Shown in pieces: positions 38,958 to 48,111 of a DNA stretch of 64,000 nucleotides. Under the pieces are notes generated by a model. That model was not told the DNA's origin. It worked only from the letters and a program-made list of their open reading frames with translations, and ran no database searches. The stretch spans positions 124,001 through 188,000 of the forward strand of contig CAMYOK010000007.1 in assembly GCA_947259995.1 (NCBI GenBank), in the 5' to 3' direction. Each line of letters opens with the position of its first letter. Within the stretch, counting starts at the first letter, position 1. The position numbers and the translations under genes are program-made. The DNA is from an uncultured Pseudomonadales bacterium. Lineage in GTDB: Bacteria > Pseudomonadota > Gammaproteobacteria > Pseudomonadales > Pseudohongiellaceae.

Positions 38958-39785
38958 ATGACTGAACACCTCCAATTACAGTGCCCAGCCAAGCTCAACC
39001 TCTTCCTGCACATCACTGGGCGCAGAGAAGACGGCTATCACTGCTTGCAGACTATTTTTCAGATCATCGATCTTTGCGACACACTAATCCTCGACAAGAG
39101 CCCATCGGCAGAGCTGCACCTTGCATGCGATGACGCAAGCTTGAACACCGATGACAACTTAGTATTACGTGCTGCTAAGGCTCTACAAAAAGCCACTGGT
39201 ACAACCTTGGGCGCCTCGATGCATTTGCGCAAGCACATCCCTATGGGGGCAGGCTTAGGGGGTGGCAGCTCTAATGCGGCAAGCGCTCTGCTTGGCTTGA
39301 ATCGACTCTGGGACACTAAACTTAGCCTAGAACAGCTCGCTAAGATTGGCTTAGGCCTTGGCGCAGATGTTCCGCTTTTCATCTATGGGCGCACTGCCTG
39401 GGCCGAAGGAATCGGAGAAAAACTCACGCCAATCACGCTCCCGGAGAAAACCTTTCTCGTCATTCACCCAGGTTGTCATGTATCAACACAGGAGATTTTT
39501 TCACATCAACAATTGACACGGAACACAACAGCCATCAAAATGGCCGCCTTTCTGGGTAGGCACACCAGAAATGATTGTGAAAATGTTGTCAGAAAGCTGT
39601 ATCCGCCGGTAGATAAAGCCTTGATTTGGCTAAATCAATACGCCGAAGCCAGAATGACGGGGACAGGCGCTAGCATTTTCGCCACCTTCAATCGCGCTGA
39701 AGATGCACACGCACTTTTGCAAGATATTCCTGAGGGAATGCGAGGGTTTGTTGCCAAGGGTTTAGATAGTAGCCCTGCATGTTAG
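38958..39785 (+). CDS. ispE: 4-diphosphocytidyl-2-C-methyl-D-erythritol kinase
   Basis: A 275-residue GHMP kinase of the MEP isoprenoid pathway. It has PAKLNLFLHI with the catalytic Lys12, the phosphate loop MGAGLGGGSSNAAS (96-109), Asp137 (GADVP) and the C-terminal MTGTGASIFATF. It completes the lolB-ispE pair before the tRNA-Gln. Confidence 0.96.
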   Translation: MTEHLQLQCPAKLNLFLHITGRREDGYHCLQTIFQIIDLCDTLILDKSPSAELHLACDDASLNTDDNLVLRAAKALQKATGTTLGASMHLRKHIPMGAGLGGGSSNAASALLGLNRLWDTKLSLEQLAKIGLGLGADVPLFIYGRTAWAEGIGEKLTPITLPEKTFLVIHPGCHVSTQEIFSHQQLTRNTTAIKMAAFLGRHTRNDCENVVRKLYPPVDKALIWLNQYAEARMTGTGASIFATFNRAEDAHALLQDIPEGMRGFVAKGLDSSPAC

Positions 39786-39828
39786 ACATGCAATCGCGAA
39801 CGCATTCGCTTAAAATGCACGAGTTTAT

Positions 39829-39904
39829 TGGGGTGTCGCCAAGTTGGTAAGGCACAAGGTTTTGATCCTTGCATGCGTTGGTTCGAGTCCAGCCACCCCA
39901 GCCA
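39829..39904 (+). tRNA. tRNA-Gln (anticodon TTG)
   Basis: A 76-base cloverleaf. The acceptor stem TGGGGTG pairs with CACCCCA, the anticodon stem CAAGG with CCTTG around the loop TTTTGAT (anticodon TTG at 39862-39864), and the T stem GTTGG with CCAGC. The 3' CCA is encoded, and a run of six or more T follows and may terminate it. It lies between ispE and prs, the usual place. Confidence 0.97.
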
Positions 39905-40042
39905 TTTTTTAGGTCCTACTGGACAGCAACCTTCAGCTAGACCTCACGCTATCCCTGATAGATTGGCGGTAAGCATATCTTAAGCTTGAATAGCAGCACG
40001 CTTAGACCTGGAATCATTAAGCCTCCCAAGGGTACGACACGC

Positions 40043-40993
40043 ATGGCTAACAATTTAATGGTATTTGCGGGCAACGCAAACCCAGCACTCGCAGATGAAA
40101 TCGCCAAGCACATCGGCATTCCTGTCGGCAACGCCGACGTCGGCAAATTCAGCGATGGTGAAATCAGCGTTGAAATCAAAGAGAACGTTCGCGGCAAAGA
40201 TGTCTTCATCATCCAGCCCACTTGCGAACCGACCAATGATAGCCTGATGGAGCTGCTATTGATGGCTGATGCCATCCACCGCTCCTCAGCAAACCGCATT
40301 ACGGCAGTGATCCCCTATTTCGGTTATGCGCGCCAAGATCGCCGAGTGCGCTCCTCTCGTGTTGCTATCAGCGCAAAAGTCGTCGCCGATATGATCGTAG
40401 CAGTAGGCGTCAACCGCGTCCTTACAGTCGACCTGCACGCAGAACAGATTCAAGGGTTCTTCAGCATCCCAGTAGACAACGTCTACGGCTCACCCTTATT
40501 GACTGAAGACATCGAAAGACAGAATTACGAAAACCTCACGGTTGTGTCGCCAGACGTGGGCGGGGTGGTTCGAGCGCGCGCTGTCGCTAAGCAACTACAC
40601 GTTGACCTTGCGATTATCGATAAACGTCGCCCACAAGCCAATGAAGCGCAGGTCATGCACATCATCGGCGAAGTGAAAGACCGCACATGCTTGATCGTCG
40701 ATGACATGGTCGACACGGCAGGCACGCTGTGCAAAGCCGCCACCGCATTGAAAGAGCACGGCGCCAAACGCGTCATCGCTTATTGTACGCACGCCGTACT
40801 GTCGGGCAGTGCCTTTAAGAATATTAGTGGCTCTGACCTCGACGAACTCGTCGTGACAGACACTATTCCGCTAAGCAAAGAATTTAGCCAGTGCAAGACA
40901 GTTCGCCAGCTCAGTATGGCCAAACTGCTCGCCGAATCTATTCGCCGCGTAAGCAATGAAGAATCCATCAGCGCGATGTTTGATAACACCTAA
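40043..40993 (+). CDS. prs: Ribose-phosphate pyrophosphokinase (PRPP synthetase)
   Basis: A 316-residue enzyme that makes PRPP from ribose 5-phosphate and ATP. It has [14 protein letters not shown] at the start, the metal-loop [12 protein letters not shown] and the PRPP-binding [11 protein letters not shown] start it at 40043, which gives the family's standard N-terminus; a TTG at 39986 would add 19 unlikely residues. The stop codon lies inside a perfect stem-loop (40982-41002). Confidence 0.96.
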   Translation: MANNLMVFAGNANPALADEIAKHIGIPVGNADVGKFSDGEISVEIKENVRGKDVFIIQPTCEPTNDSLMELLLMADAIHRSSANRITAVIPYFGYARQDRRVRSSRVAISAKVVADMIVAVGVNRVLTVDLHAEQIQGFFSIPVDNVYGSPLLTEDIERQNYENLTVVSPDVGGVVRARAVAKQLHVDLAIIDKRRPQANEAQVMHIIGEVKDRTCLIVDDMVDTAGTLCKAATALKEHGAKRVIAYCTHAVLSGSAFKNISGSDLDELVVTDTIPLSKEFSQCKTVRQLSMAKLLAESIRRVSNEESISAMFDNT

Positions 40994-41002
40994 GGTGTTA
41001 TC
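40982..41002 (+). terminator. Stem-loop centred on the prs stop codon
   Basis: GATAACACC (40982-40990) and GGTGTTATC (40994-41002) pair perfectly around the stop codon TAA as a three-base loop. There is no T-tract, so it may be an mRNA 3' stabiliser rather than a true terminator. Confidence 0.4.
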
Positions 41003-41157
41003 CCGTACTGAGGTTTATCTGTAAACATTAAGGTTTATAGATTTATATGAAAGGCCCGATGAATTACACGCTTTCTTATTAAATGAGTGAGTAGTAGTTT
41101 GCTGGGTCTTTTTTAACGCTGAGCTCAGAGTTGGTCGCAAACCTGAGTAAGGCTTGA

Positions 41158-41175
41158 TGATGTTGTGAAACATCA
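41158..41175 (+). promoter_or_regulatory. Leader hairpin just before rplY
   Basis: TGATGTT (41158-41164) and AACATCA (41169-41175) form a 7-bp stem, loop GTGA, ending a few bases before the GGAG ribosome binding site of rplY. Its position would suit control of L25 translation; that is inference. Confidence 0.3.
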
Positions 41176-41192
41176 GTTTATGGAGAAATAAC

Positions 41193-41840
41193 ATGTCCAA
41201 TGAATTTGAACTAAATTGCACAGTCAGAACGGATCTGGGGAAAGGTGCGAGCCGCCGCCTGCGCCGTCTTGACAGCCTTGTTCCAGCCATTATCTATGGT
41301 GAAGGCAAAGCGCCAGTCAACATCAGCATTCCACACAAAGACTTACTAAAAGCGCTTTCTAACGAAGCGTTTTTCTCGCACATCATCACATTGGTGGTAG
41401 GCAAGAAGTCTGAGCAAGTGGTTATCAAAGACTTGCAACGTCACCCAGCTAAGCCACGCATCATGCACGCTGACTTCCAGCGCGTTAGTGCTAAGAACGC
41501 CATCACTGTTGCGGTACCATTGCACTTCATCAATGAAGAGAAGTGTAAAGGCGTTAAACTTGGCGGCGGCAGCATCATCAAGGTCATGAATGAATTGCAG
41601 ATCAGCTGTCTACCTAAAGACCTGCCTGAGTTCATCGAGATCGACATGAGCGACGTCGGTGTTGGCGAGGCAGTACACATCTCTGAAATCAAGCTTCCAG
41701 AAGGCGTGACTAGCGTTGATTTGGCTCATGGCCACGATGCAGACAACGCGGTAGTAAGCGTACTAGCGCCACGCGGCGGCTCTGCTGATGAAGAAGATGG
41801 TGATGATGAGCCAGCAGCTGAAGAAGCTGGCGACGAGTAA
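41193..41840 (+). CDS. rplY: Ribosomal protein bL25 (Ctc form)
   Basis: A 215-residue L25/TL5/Ctc protein that binds 5S rRNA. The N-terminal L25 domain runs to about residue 95 (GASRRLRRLDSLVPAIIYGEGKAPVNI), followed by the TL5 beta domain and a very acidic tail (DEEDGDDEPAAEEAGDE). It has a ribosome binding site GGAG and stands before pth as in related genomes. A leader of about 190 bases separates it from prs. Confidence 0.95.
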   Translation: MSNEFELNCTVRTDLGKGASRRLRRLDSLVPAIIYGEGKAPVNISIPHKDLLKALSNEAFFSHIITLVVGKKSEQVVIKDLQRHPAKPRIMHADFQRVSAKNAITVAVPLHFINEEKCKGVKLGGGSIIKVMNELQISCLPKDLPEFIEIDMSDVGVGEAVHISEIKLPEGVTSVDLAHGHDADNAVVSVLAPRGGSADEEDGDDEPAAEEAGDE

Positions 41841-41875
41841 GACCCCCTCCTGCACCTGCGCTGCGGACTATTAGT

Positions 41876-42463
41876 ATGCAAGGCAAGGCGTTAAAACTTA
41901 TTGTGGGCCTAGGCAATCCTGGCCCACAGTATCGCTATAACCGACACAACGCAGGTGAGTGGTTTCTCTCACGCGTGGCCGCCGACTTTCAAGGCGAGCT
42001 GCGCGCTGAGACTAAATTTTTTGGTCTCACAGGCCGCGTTAGCATTGCGGGCCAAGACGTTCGACTCCTATTCCCCACTACGTTCATGAATCGCAGCGGC
42101 CAGTCCGTTTCTGCATTTTGTAAATACTTCGACATAGAGCCAGAACAAATGTTGGTCGCCTATGACGAAATCGATTTCGATGTAGGCACCACACGTTTCA
42201 AGTTTGGTGGCGGGCACGGCGGACACAATGGCATGCGCGATATTATTAGCGCACTCGGCGGCAATAGAGACTTTTACCGATTACGCATTGGCGTAGGCCA
42301 TCCAGGCAATAAAGCCCAAGTCGCCAACTACGTCTTAGGCGATCCTTCCAAGTCAGAGATGGAAGCGATTCAAACCGATATCGATCAAGCAGTTCGAAGC
42401 CTACCGCTAGCAGCGCAAGGCGAATGGCAGAACGCCATGCATGAACTGCACACCAAACCTTAA
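41876..42463 (+). CDS. pth: Peptidyl-tRNA hydrolase
   Basis: A 195-residue Pth. The catalytic His24 lies in YNRHNAGEW, with GLGNPGPQY before it and the FKFGGGHGGHNG loop (about 107-118). It frees tRNA from dropped-off peptidyl-tRNAs. It lies between rplY and ychF in the usual order. Confidence 0.96.
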   Translation: MQGKALKLIVGLGNPGPQYRYNRHNAGEWFLSRVAADFQGELRAETKFFGLTGRVSIAGQDVRLLFPTTFMNRSGQSVSAFCKYFDIEPEQMLVAYDEIDFDVGTTRFKFGGGHGGHNGMRDIISALGGNRDFYRLRIGVGHPGNKAQVANYVLGDPSKSEMEAIQTDIDQAVRSLPLAAQGEWQNAMHELHTKP

Positions 42464-42475
42464 GGAACACGAACA

Positions 42476-43567
42476 ATGGGATTCAAATGCGGCATCGTAG
42501 GCTTGCCCAATGTGGGCAAATCGACCCTTTTCAATGCATTGACGAAAGCAGGCATTGCAGCGGAGAACTTCCCGTTCTGCACTATTGAGCCGAACTCTGG
42601 TTTAGTGCCAATGCCAGACCCGCGTCTCAACGCATTGGCAGAGATCGTCAAACCACAAAGAATCCTGCCTACGACGATGGAGTTCGTCGACATAGCCGGT
42701 CTTGTAGCTGGCGCCTCCAAAGGTGAAGGCCTAGGCAACCAGTTCCTCGCGAACATTCGCGAAACCGATGCAATTGCACACGTCGTACGCTGTTTCGAAG
42801 ACGGCAATATCGTGCACGTCGCGGACAAGATTGACCCTGCGGCTGACATCGAAGTCATTAACACTGAACTCGCACTTTCTGACTTAGAATCAGTAGAGAA
42901 AGCCGCGCACCGCGTGACTAAACTGGCACGCAGTGGCGACAAAGATGCCGCGAAACAAGCCGCACTATTAGAGCGTGTGCGAGTTCACCTAGATGCCGTG
43001 AAACCTGTGCGCACGCTTAATTTAGAAGCAGACGAATTGCAGGCACTATATGGCCTACATTTGCTGACAGTAAAACCGACGATGTACATCGCCAACGTGG
43101 ATGAAGATGGTTTTGAAAACAATCCGCATTTGGATAAAGTGCGTGAAATAGCAGAGGCAGAAGGCGCTTCCGTTGTGCCTATCTGCAATAAGCTTGAATC
43201 CGAGATCGCCGAGCTTGATGACGAAGAGAAAATCGAATTTCTACAAGACTTAGGCATGGAAGAGCCAGGCCTCGACCGCGTCATACGCGCTGGATACTCA
43301 CTACTTGGCCTACAGACGTATTTTACGGCAGGAGTGAAAGAAGTACGGGCATGGACTGTGAAAGTCGGTGCTACGGCTCCACAGGCCGCGGGAGTCATCC
43401 ATACAGACTTCGAAAAGGGCTTTATCCGCGCCGAAGTCACAGCCTATGATGACTTTATTCAATACAAAGGCGAGCAAGGCGCCAAGGATGCCGGCAAGTG
43501 GCGCTTGGAAGGCAAGGAGTACATCGTGCAAGATGGCGATGTAATTCATTTCCGATTCAATGTGTGA
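42476..43567 (+). CDS. ychF: Redox-regulated ATPase/GTPase YchF
   Basis: A 363-residue Obg-family P-loop protein with GLPNVGKST (8-16) and the switch motif [17 protein letters not shown], then a coiled domain and a C-terminal TGS-type domain. YchF binds ribosomes and prefers ATP. It is twelve bases after pth with an AAGGAA ribosome binding site. Confidence 0.96.
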   Translation: MGFKCGIVGLPNVGKSTLFNALTKAGIAAENFPFCTIEPNSGLVPMPDPRLNALAEIVKPQRILPTTMEFVDIAGLVAGASKGEGLGNQFLANIRETDAIAHVVRCFEDGNIVHVADKIDPAADIEVINTELALSDLESVEKAAHRVTKLARSGDKDAAKQAALLERVRVHLDAVKPVRTLNLEADELQALYGLHLLTVKPTMYIANVDEDGFENNPHLDKVREIAEAEGASVVPICNKLESEIAELDDEEKIEFLQDLGMEEPGLDRVIRAGYSLLGLQTYFTAGVKEVRAWTVKVGATAPQAAGVIHTDFEKGFIRAEVTAYDDFIQYKGEQGAKDAGKWRLEGKEYIVQDGDVIHFRFNV

Positions 43568-43568
43568 C

Positions 43569-43598
43569 TTGACAACAATCACCGAAGTCGCCAGAATT
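43569..43598 (+). promoter_or_regulatory. Probable tRNA-Met promoter
   Basis: A perfect TTGACA (43569-43574) and AGAATT (43593-43598), spacer 18 bp, lie about 50 bases before the tRNA, starting right after the ychF stop. Confidence 0.5.
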
Positions 43599-43648
43599 CG
43601 CATCCTTCAAACGGCTCAGAGTGTTTTCTCTGGACCAACCGTTTTAAT

Positions 43649-43725
43649 GGCTATGTAGCTCAGCTGGTTAGAGCACAGCATTCATAATGCTGGGGTCCGT
43701 GGTTCAAGTCCACGCATAGCTACCA
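43649..43725 (+). tRNA. tRNA-Met (anticodon CAT)
   Basis: A 77-base cloverleaf. The acceptor GGCTATG pairs with CATAGCT (one G-U), and the anticodon stem CAGCA with TGCTG around TTCATAA (anticodon CAT at 43683-43685). The T stem is GTGGT-TCAAGTC-CAC type. CCA is encoded. The G-U start pair and absence of the initiator GGG-CCC stem suggest the elongator tRNA-Met. Confidence 0.95.
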
Positions 43726-43733
43726 TATAAAAC

Positions 43734-43768
43734 AAGGGCTTAGCAGCAATGCTAGGCCCTTTTTTTTG
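43734..43768 (+). terminator. Strong intrinsic terminator after tRNA-Met
   Basis: A 12-bp stem with one G-U pair (AAGGGCTTAGCA against TGCTAGGCCCTT) and a GCAA tetraloop is followed by eight T. Confidence 0.9.
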
Positions 43769-43814
43769 CGCTAAGGGTTTGTGCTTCGTAGCGCGAACCG
43801 AGTGGGGGATGAAC

Positions 43815-43988
43815 GGCTTGGGAGACGCCAAAGCGAAGTTTAAAGTTTGGCACAAGCCCCGCAGCGCTGCGCTATTGGCGGGAGCGTCGGGCGCCAGGGA
43901 TGGCGACCGTCGAGCCTTCACATGGATGTGAGCCTTTTGGCGTCTCCCGCCAATAGCACAGCGTTGCGGGGCGATCTCCCAAAAAGCC
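43815..43988. repeat. 174-bp imperfect palindrome with two internal GGA-loop hairpins
   Basis: The core arms 43857-43883 and 43945-43971 are 27 bases each and match at 25 positions. Inside are two short hairpins, CGCCA-GGGA-TGGCG (43892-43905) and TCACA-TGGA-TGTGA (43918-43931). A perfect 13-bp pair (43820-43832 with 43936-43948) and an outer pair (43815-43830 with about 43970-43988) extend or compete with the core. There is no coding frame of interest. It looks like a non-autonomous repeat or a structured RNA. It starts 47 bases after the tRNA-Met terminator. Confidence 0.6.
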
Positions 43989-44069
43989 ACTGCCCACCCT
44001 AAGCATAGGAATAAACACCTATTAGAAGTAAGATAAACCAACATTAAATTTGAGACTATAAGCCACTAG

Positions 44070-44924
44070 ATGGAACACAACACCCCTCTTTCCACCCATT
44101 TTAAAGACAAACACATCTGGTTTGACATGGCCGTGTTAGCCGCCTTCTTTGTGATCGCCCACTACTTCCCCTTGCTTAAAATAGTGCCCTTGGTGGGCAG
44201 TTTGGAACTCTTTAGCTTCTTTGCATTTCATCTACTCAATAACCGCAGCCGATTTCAGCTTCAGGGCTTTCTTGGCGGTTTTATTTCCAGTACTGCGATA
44301 TTTTTACAAACGCTAAACGAAAGCAAATTCTCCTCAGCCAACGAGCGCGAACTGCTGCTGACTTTGTTTTTCGCCGTCTGCGCCATGCTGCTCGAATGCC
44401 TGTTCATAATCTTCTTTCTCTCCGACGGCACCCCTTTCGTCTACTACCTGCCATTTGCAGTGCAGCTCGCGTGTATGGGCATTGCTATACTCCACGTTAG
44501 TTATAACCCCAAATTCGCCAAACAAGCTCCTTCTGCTATACCAGCTGAGATTGTGCTATTGAACGATCACCCAATCATTTGGAAGAACGTCGCCAAGTTT
44601 TCCATACTGATTCTTGTGCTCGTAGCCGCCATGAACTTCATTGGCAATGAATTGGGTTTTTCGCAAGGCATCAGCACTTTCATTGTCTCTTTGTTCGAGG
44701 CACATGCCATTTTGGCCTCAGTCATGACTCAATGGGGAGCGCAGGCGCGGGGTTTTGATTTGCTGGCTTTGCTTCTATTAATTTTATTGGGCAGCACTAT
44801 TAGCAAGTCTTATCTCGCCTACAAGGGCCCTAACCTTGTGCGGAAAAGACTGTTCATCACCATCATGTTTGCTAGCCTCTTGACCAGTGCCACTATTACC
44901 GTTGCCTGTTATCAATTAAGCTAA
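44070..44924 (+). CDS. Uncharacterised multi-pass membrane protein
   Basis: A 284-residue protein I do not recognise. It has about eight hydrophobic segments (near 20-40, 45-57, 65-85, 92-118, 122-145, 172-192, 200-245 and 262-282), with short charged loops and a cytoplasmic or periplasmic loop near 145-170. A Gly/Ser-rich stretch GNELGFSQGISTFIVSLFEAHAIL (residues about 190-215) resembles the C-terminal repeat of some DUF4010/MgtC-like transporters, but this is weak. It has no clear ribosome binding site. It lies between the palindromic element and the diguanylate cyclase. Confidence 0.7.
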   Translation: MEHNTPLSTHFKDKHIWFDMAVLAAFFVIAHYFPLLKIVPLVGSLELFSFFAFHLLNNRSRFQLQGFLGGFISSTAIFLQTLNESKFSSANERELLLTLFFAVCAMLLECLFIIFFLSDGTPFVYYLPFAVQLACMGIAILHVSYNPKFAKQAPSAIPAEIVLLNDHPIIWKNVAKFSILILVLVAAMNFIGNELGFSQGISTFIVSLFEAHAILASVMTQWGAQARGFDLLALLLLILLGSTISKSYLAYKGPNLVRKRLFITIMFASLLTSATITVACYQLS

Positions 44925-45093
44925 CAATCAAATAGCCGTGGAGCTGAACTCATATCCCATGCCTTTCTGATACGATAAGATGAACCGCAAACGCTATCAC
45001 ACCCCCTCAAATCGACCTTTGCAAAACTAACTAACATTAAATGCTTTTATAGTTTGTAGCGCAGACTGATACGCCTGATGAGGAGACCATAAG

Positions 45094-46731
45094 ATGAACC
45101 CAATCGAGATTACCTACAGCTTACCCTTACTTATAATTTCGGTGACAACAGCTGTGCTTTCATCTTATGTGGCCCTCGAGCTAGCAAGCACTGTCATGAA
45201 TTCGCGTCGCAAAGGGCTGGCCAATTTTTGGCTCTGGACTAGCGCCACCGCGCTAGGGCTTGGCATCTGGACCATGCACTTCATTGGCATGTTTGCGATG
45301 CAACTGTCGATACCAGTTCGATACTCAGCGGGCTACACCTTCATTTCTCTATTATTCGCGATTGCCGCAAGCTTCGCTGGTTTTTCTTTTGTTTACCTTT
45401 TGGACAAGCGCCGCTGGATACTGTTAGGCGGTCTTATCATGGGGCTTGGCATTGTGGGCATGCACTATCTAGGCATGTATGCCATGCGAATGAGTGCAAG
45501 CATGAGCTACGACAGTTTTCTGGTCATGCTTTCAATTGCCATTGCCGTTGCGGTTGCGACCATTGCCTTGTGGATCCTCATGCAAATGAAACAGGGGGTG
45601 TTTGCAGAAACCCCCTCTACCAAAATTTTAACCGCCATAGTAATGGGGGCGGCTATTTCAAGCATGCATTACACCGGCATGTCAGCATTAATACTGACCT
45701 CAGCCGAGACCGCTCTTGCCAATACAAACGAGTTTCTAATCGAAGGGGACGAGTTGATCGCCACTCTCTCCATTGCTGCCATTATGATCATCTTATTTCC
45801 GTTATACTCGGTCAGGTATGAGAACCGCTTCTCCAAGAGAATTACAGCAGAGCTAGCCTTACTTCGAATCAACGAAGCCCGCTTACGCATGCTTCTAGAA
45901 AATGCCCCCGATGCGTTTATTGTCTACAACGAACAGGGAAAGTTTCTCGATGTTAATAAAGTCGCGTGTAGCCAACTAGGCTATACACGAGAGGAATTAC
46001 TTAATACTAATATCCATGAAATTGAAGACACCCAAAACAATAAGAACACCTTTTGGCCATCCTTGGACTCCGGTGAAGCTTGCACTGTCCATAGCACACA
46101 CGTACGCAGCGATGGCAGCAAATTCCCCGTTGAAATGAACATAGTTGGCATAGTCGTAGGCGGTAGCAGACAGATGTTTGCCCTCGTTCGCGACGTCACT
46201 GAAACAGAAAAACTTAAAGCCTATCTATCAAATCTCGCCATGACTGACGAGCTGACCAAGCTCTATAATAGGCGCGCGTTTCTTTTGGCATTTGACAAAG
46301 AAATTGCTGGCGCACTACGCAATAGAAAGCCCCTTGCGGTGCTTGTTATCGACATCGACTACTTCAAAAAGATTAATGATAGTCATGGCCATCATATTGG
46401 CGATCTGGCATTGCAACATTTTGCTGACATTGCAAATCGCTCGATTAGAACCGAGGACACAATAGGCCGTATTGGCGGTGAAGAGTTTGCGATTATTCTT
46501 CCCAATGCCAATATTCAAGCGGCGCAGTCGATGGCCGAAAGATTAAGAAAAATGACGGAAACCGAGCATTTCACTCATGAGGACGTCACTATCGAGTTCA
46601 CTATCAGTATTGGGGTGTCTGCTTTAAGCGATGAAAACACCTCCCCCACTAAGTTAATCATGGAAGCAGACAAAGCCCTTTACGATGCCAAAGGGGCAGG
46701 CAGAAATCGTGTGGTTCTCTATACACCCTAG
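45094..46731 (+). CDS. MHYT-PAS-GGDEF diguanylate cyclase
   Basis: A 545-residue membrane sensor. The first about 240 residues are a seven-helix MHYT domain with three motifs (MHFIGM, MHYLGM, MHYTGM), often proposed to bind copper and sense a gas. A PAS domain (about 260-370) follows. The GGDEF domain (about 375-545) has the active GGEEF and, five residues before it, RTED, an intact I-site for product inhibition, so it should make cyclic di-GMP. The ribosome binding site GAGGAG supports the start. Confidence 0.93.
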   Translation: MNPIEITYSLPLLIISVTTAVLSSYVALELASTVMNSRRKGLANFWLWTSATALGLGIWTMHFIGMFAMQLSIPVRYSAGYTFISLLFAIAASFAGFSFVYLLDKRRWILLGGLIMGLGIVGMHYLGMYAMRMSASMSYDSFLVMLSIAIAVAVATIALWILMQMKQGVFAETPSTKILTAIVMGAAISSMHYTGMSALILTSAETALANTNEFLIEGDELIATLSIAAIMIILFPLYSVRYENRFSKRITAELALLRINEARLRMLLENAPDAFIVYNEQGKFLDVNKVACSQLGYTREELLNTNIHEIEDTQNNKNTFWPSLDSGEACTVHSTHVRSDGSKFPVEMNIVGIVVGGSRQMFALVRDVTETEKLKAYLSNLAMTDELTKLYNRRAFLLAFDKEIAGALRNRKPLAVLVIDIDYFKKINDSHGHHIGDLALQHFADIANRSIRTEDTIGRIGGEEFAIILPNANIQAAQSMAERLRKMTETEHFTHEDVTIEFTISIGVSALSDENTSPTKLIMEADKALYDAKGAGRNRVVLYTP

Positions 46732-46761
46732 AAAGCAACCCAAATAGTACAGGAGTTAGCT

Positions 46762-47178
46762 ATGTTAAGTTCGTCAGCACAATGCCTATGTGGTGCGGTT
46801 AAAATCACTGCATCAAATATCAATCCTAAATTGACCGCCTGCCATTGTGAGTCATGCAGGCTTTGGGGCGGCGGTGCTTTTCTTGCGGTACGCTGTGGGA
46901 CCGAAATCGCTTTAGAAGGAGAAGAGCACATTAGCCACTATGATTCCTCTGCCTGGGCATCGCGAGGGTTTTGCTCTACCTGTGGCACGCACTTATTCTA
47001 CAAACTAAAGAAAACTGGCGAATATAATTTGTCTGCGGGCTTATTCCCGCAAGTCAAAGAGTTTAGAATGGACATGCAATATTTCAGCGACCAACGTCCA
47101 GAGCATTATTGCTTTTCTAACGAAACTAAACATCTGTCGCGCGCTGAAATTCTAGAATATTTTGCGACGCAGAATTAA
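46762..47178 (+). CDS. GFA-family protein (glutathione-dependent formaldehyde-activating type)
   Basis: A 138-residue zinc-binding protein of the GFA/CENP-V family. Its zinc ligands lie in CLCGAV, CHCESCR and CSTCGTH. Family members may activate S-hydroxymethyl-glutathione; the real substrate of this one is unknown. It follows the cyclase gene by about 30 bases with a good CAGGAG ribosome binding site. Confidence 0.88.
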   Translation: MLSSSAQCLCGAVKITASNINPKLTACHCESCRLWGGGAFLAVRCGTEIALEGEEHISHYDSSAWASRGFCSTCGTHLFYKLKKTGEYNLSAGLFPQVKEFRMDMQYFSDQRPEHYCFSNETKHLSRAEILEYFATQN

Positions 47179-47243
47179 ACGAATTACACCTACAAGCAAT
47201 TATTATGACACATCGAAAAGTGTCGCTTTAGAAAGGAAGAACA

Positions 47244-47669
47244 ATGAGAATCTGTGGAGTTGAATTAGCCGCTAACGATGCTGTGATTTGCATATTAAAC
47301 CAAGAGGACTCGCAGTTTACTTTACCCGATTGCCGAGTGAAAAAACTCTCCTTGCCCAAAGACCACTCGCGAGCAGATTTACAACAGTTTCAATTCGCCT
47401 TCGAGAAGCTAATGAGCGACTATAAAGTCGACAAAGTGGCGATAAAAGAACGATTAACAAAGGGGAAATTCGCTGGTGGCGCTGTTAGCTTCAAGTTGGA
47501 AGCAACCATACAATTGCTCAAAGACCTTGAGGTAGTACTTATTGCCTCTACTCAGATTAAATCGGCCTTAAAGGACAACCCTTTACCGATCACGGCAACT
47601 GACGCCGGCCTCAAGGTGTTTCAAGAAAACGCCTTCACAACGGCCTATGCCGCACACATGCTAGCCTAG
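47244..47669 (+). CDS. DUF3010-family protein
   Basis: A 141-residue protein resembling DUF3010 (MRICGVELAANDAVICIL; VDKVAIKERLTKGKFAGGAVSFKLEA). The fold looks RNase H-like from its opening GVELAAND pattern, but no nuclease activity is known to me. AAAGGAAG is the ribosome binding site. Confidence 0.82.
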   Translation: MRICGVELAANDAVICILNQEDSQFTLPDCRVKKLSLPKDHSRADLQQFQFAFEKLMSDYKVDKVAIKERLTKGKFAGGAVSFKLEATIQLLKDLEVVLIASTQIKSALKDNPLPITATDAGLKVFQENAFTTAYAAHMLA

Positions 47670-47708
47670 AACATCTTTCAACATTAATTTTTGTACAAGG
47701 AACTCCTT

Positions 47709-48089
47709 ATGTTCAGCCATATCATGATCGGTGCAAATGATATTCAAATTTCAAAGAAATTTTATGATGGCACGTTAGGTGCGCTTGGACACAAACCTGG
47801 GGTGATCGATGAAAAGGGGCGCTGCTTCTATGTTACTGAAAAAGGGATTTTCAGCCTCAGCAAACCGATCGACGGCAATCCAGCTTGCCATGGCAATGGT
47901 TCGACGATTGGATTTTCAGCTAGCAGCACAGAACTCGTGGATGCTTGGCATGCAGCCGGAGTCGCACATGGCGGCGTCACATGCGAGAACCCGCCAGGCA
48001 TTCGAGAAGGCGCGAATGGAAAACTCTATTTAGCTTATTTGCGCGACCCTTCTGGAAACAAGATTTGTGCCGTGCACCGAGTCAAGTGA
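47709..48089 (+). CDS. VOC-family (glyoxalase/bleomycin resistance-like) protein
   Basis: A 126-residue vicinal oxygen chelate protein made of two beta-alpha-beta-beta-beta modules (FSHIMIGANDIQISKKFYD at the start; YLAYLRDPSGNKICAVH at the end). Metal ligands would include the first His and the last Glu/His. The substrate is unknown. The start at 47709 follows AAGGA; a TTG 18 bases upstream is less likely. Confidence 0.88.
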   Translation: MFSHIMIGANDIQISKKFYDGTLGALGHKPGVIDEKGRCFYVTEKGIFSLSKPIDGNPACHGNGSTIGFSASSTELVDAWHAAGVAHGGVTCENPPGIREGANGKLYLAYLRDPSGNKICAVHRVK

Positions 48090-48111
48090 CACTTAGGATA
48101 AGCCTTTCAAC

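Noticed and set aside
43743-44069. Open frames within the palindromic element (both strands)
   Set aside because: They follow the inverted repeat and have no ribosome binding site or protein-like pattern.
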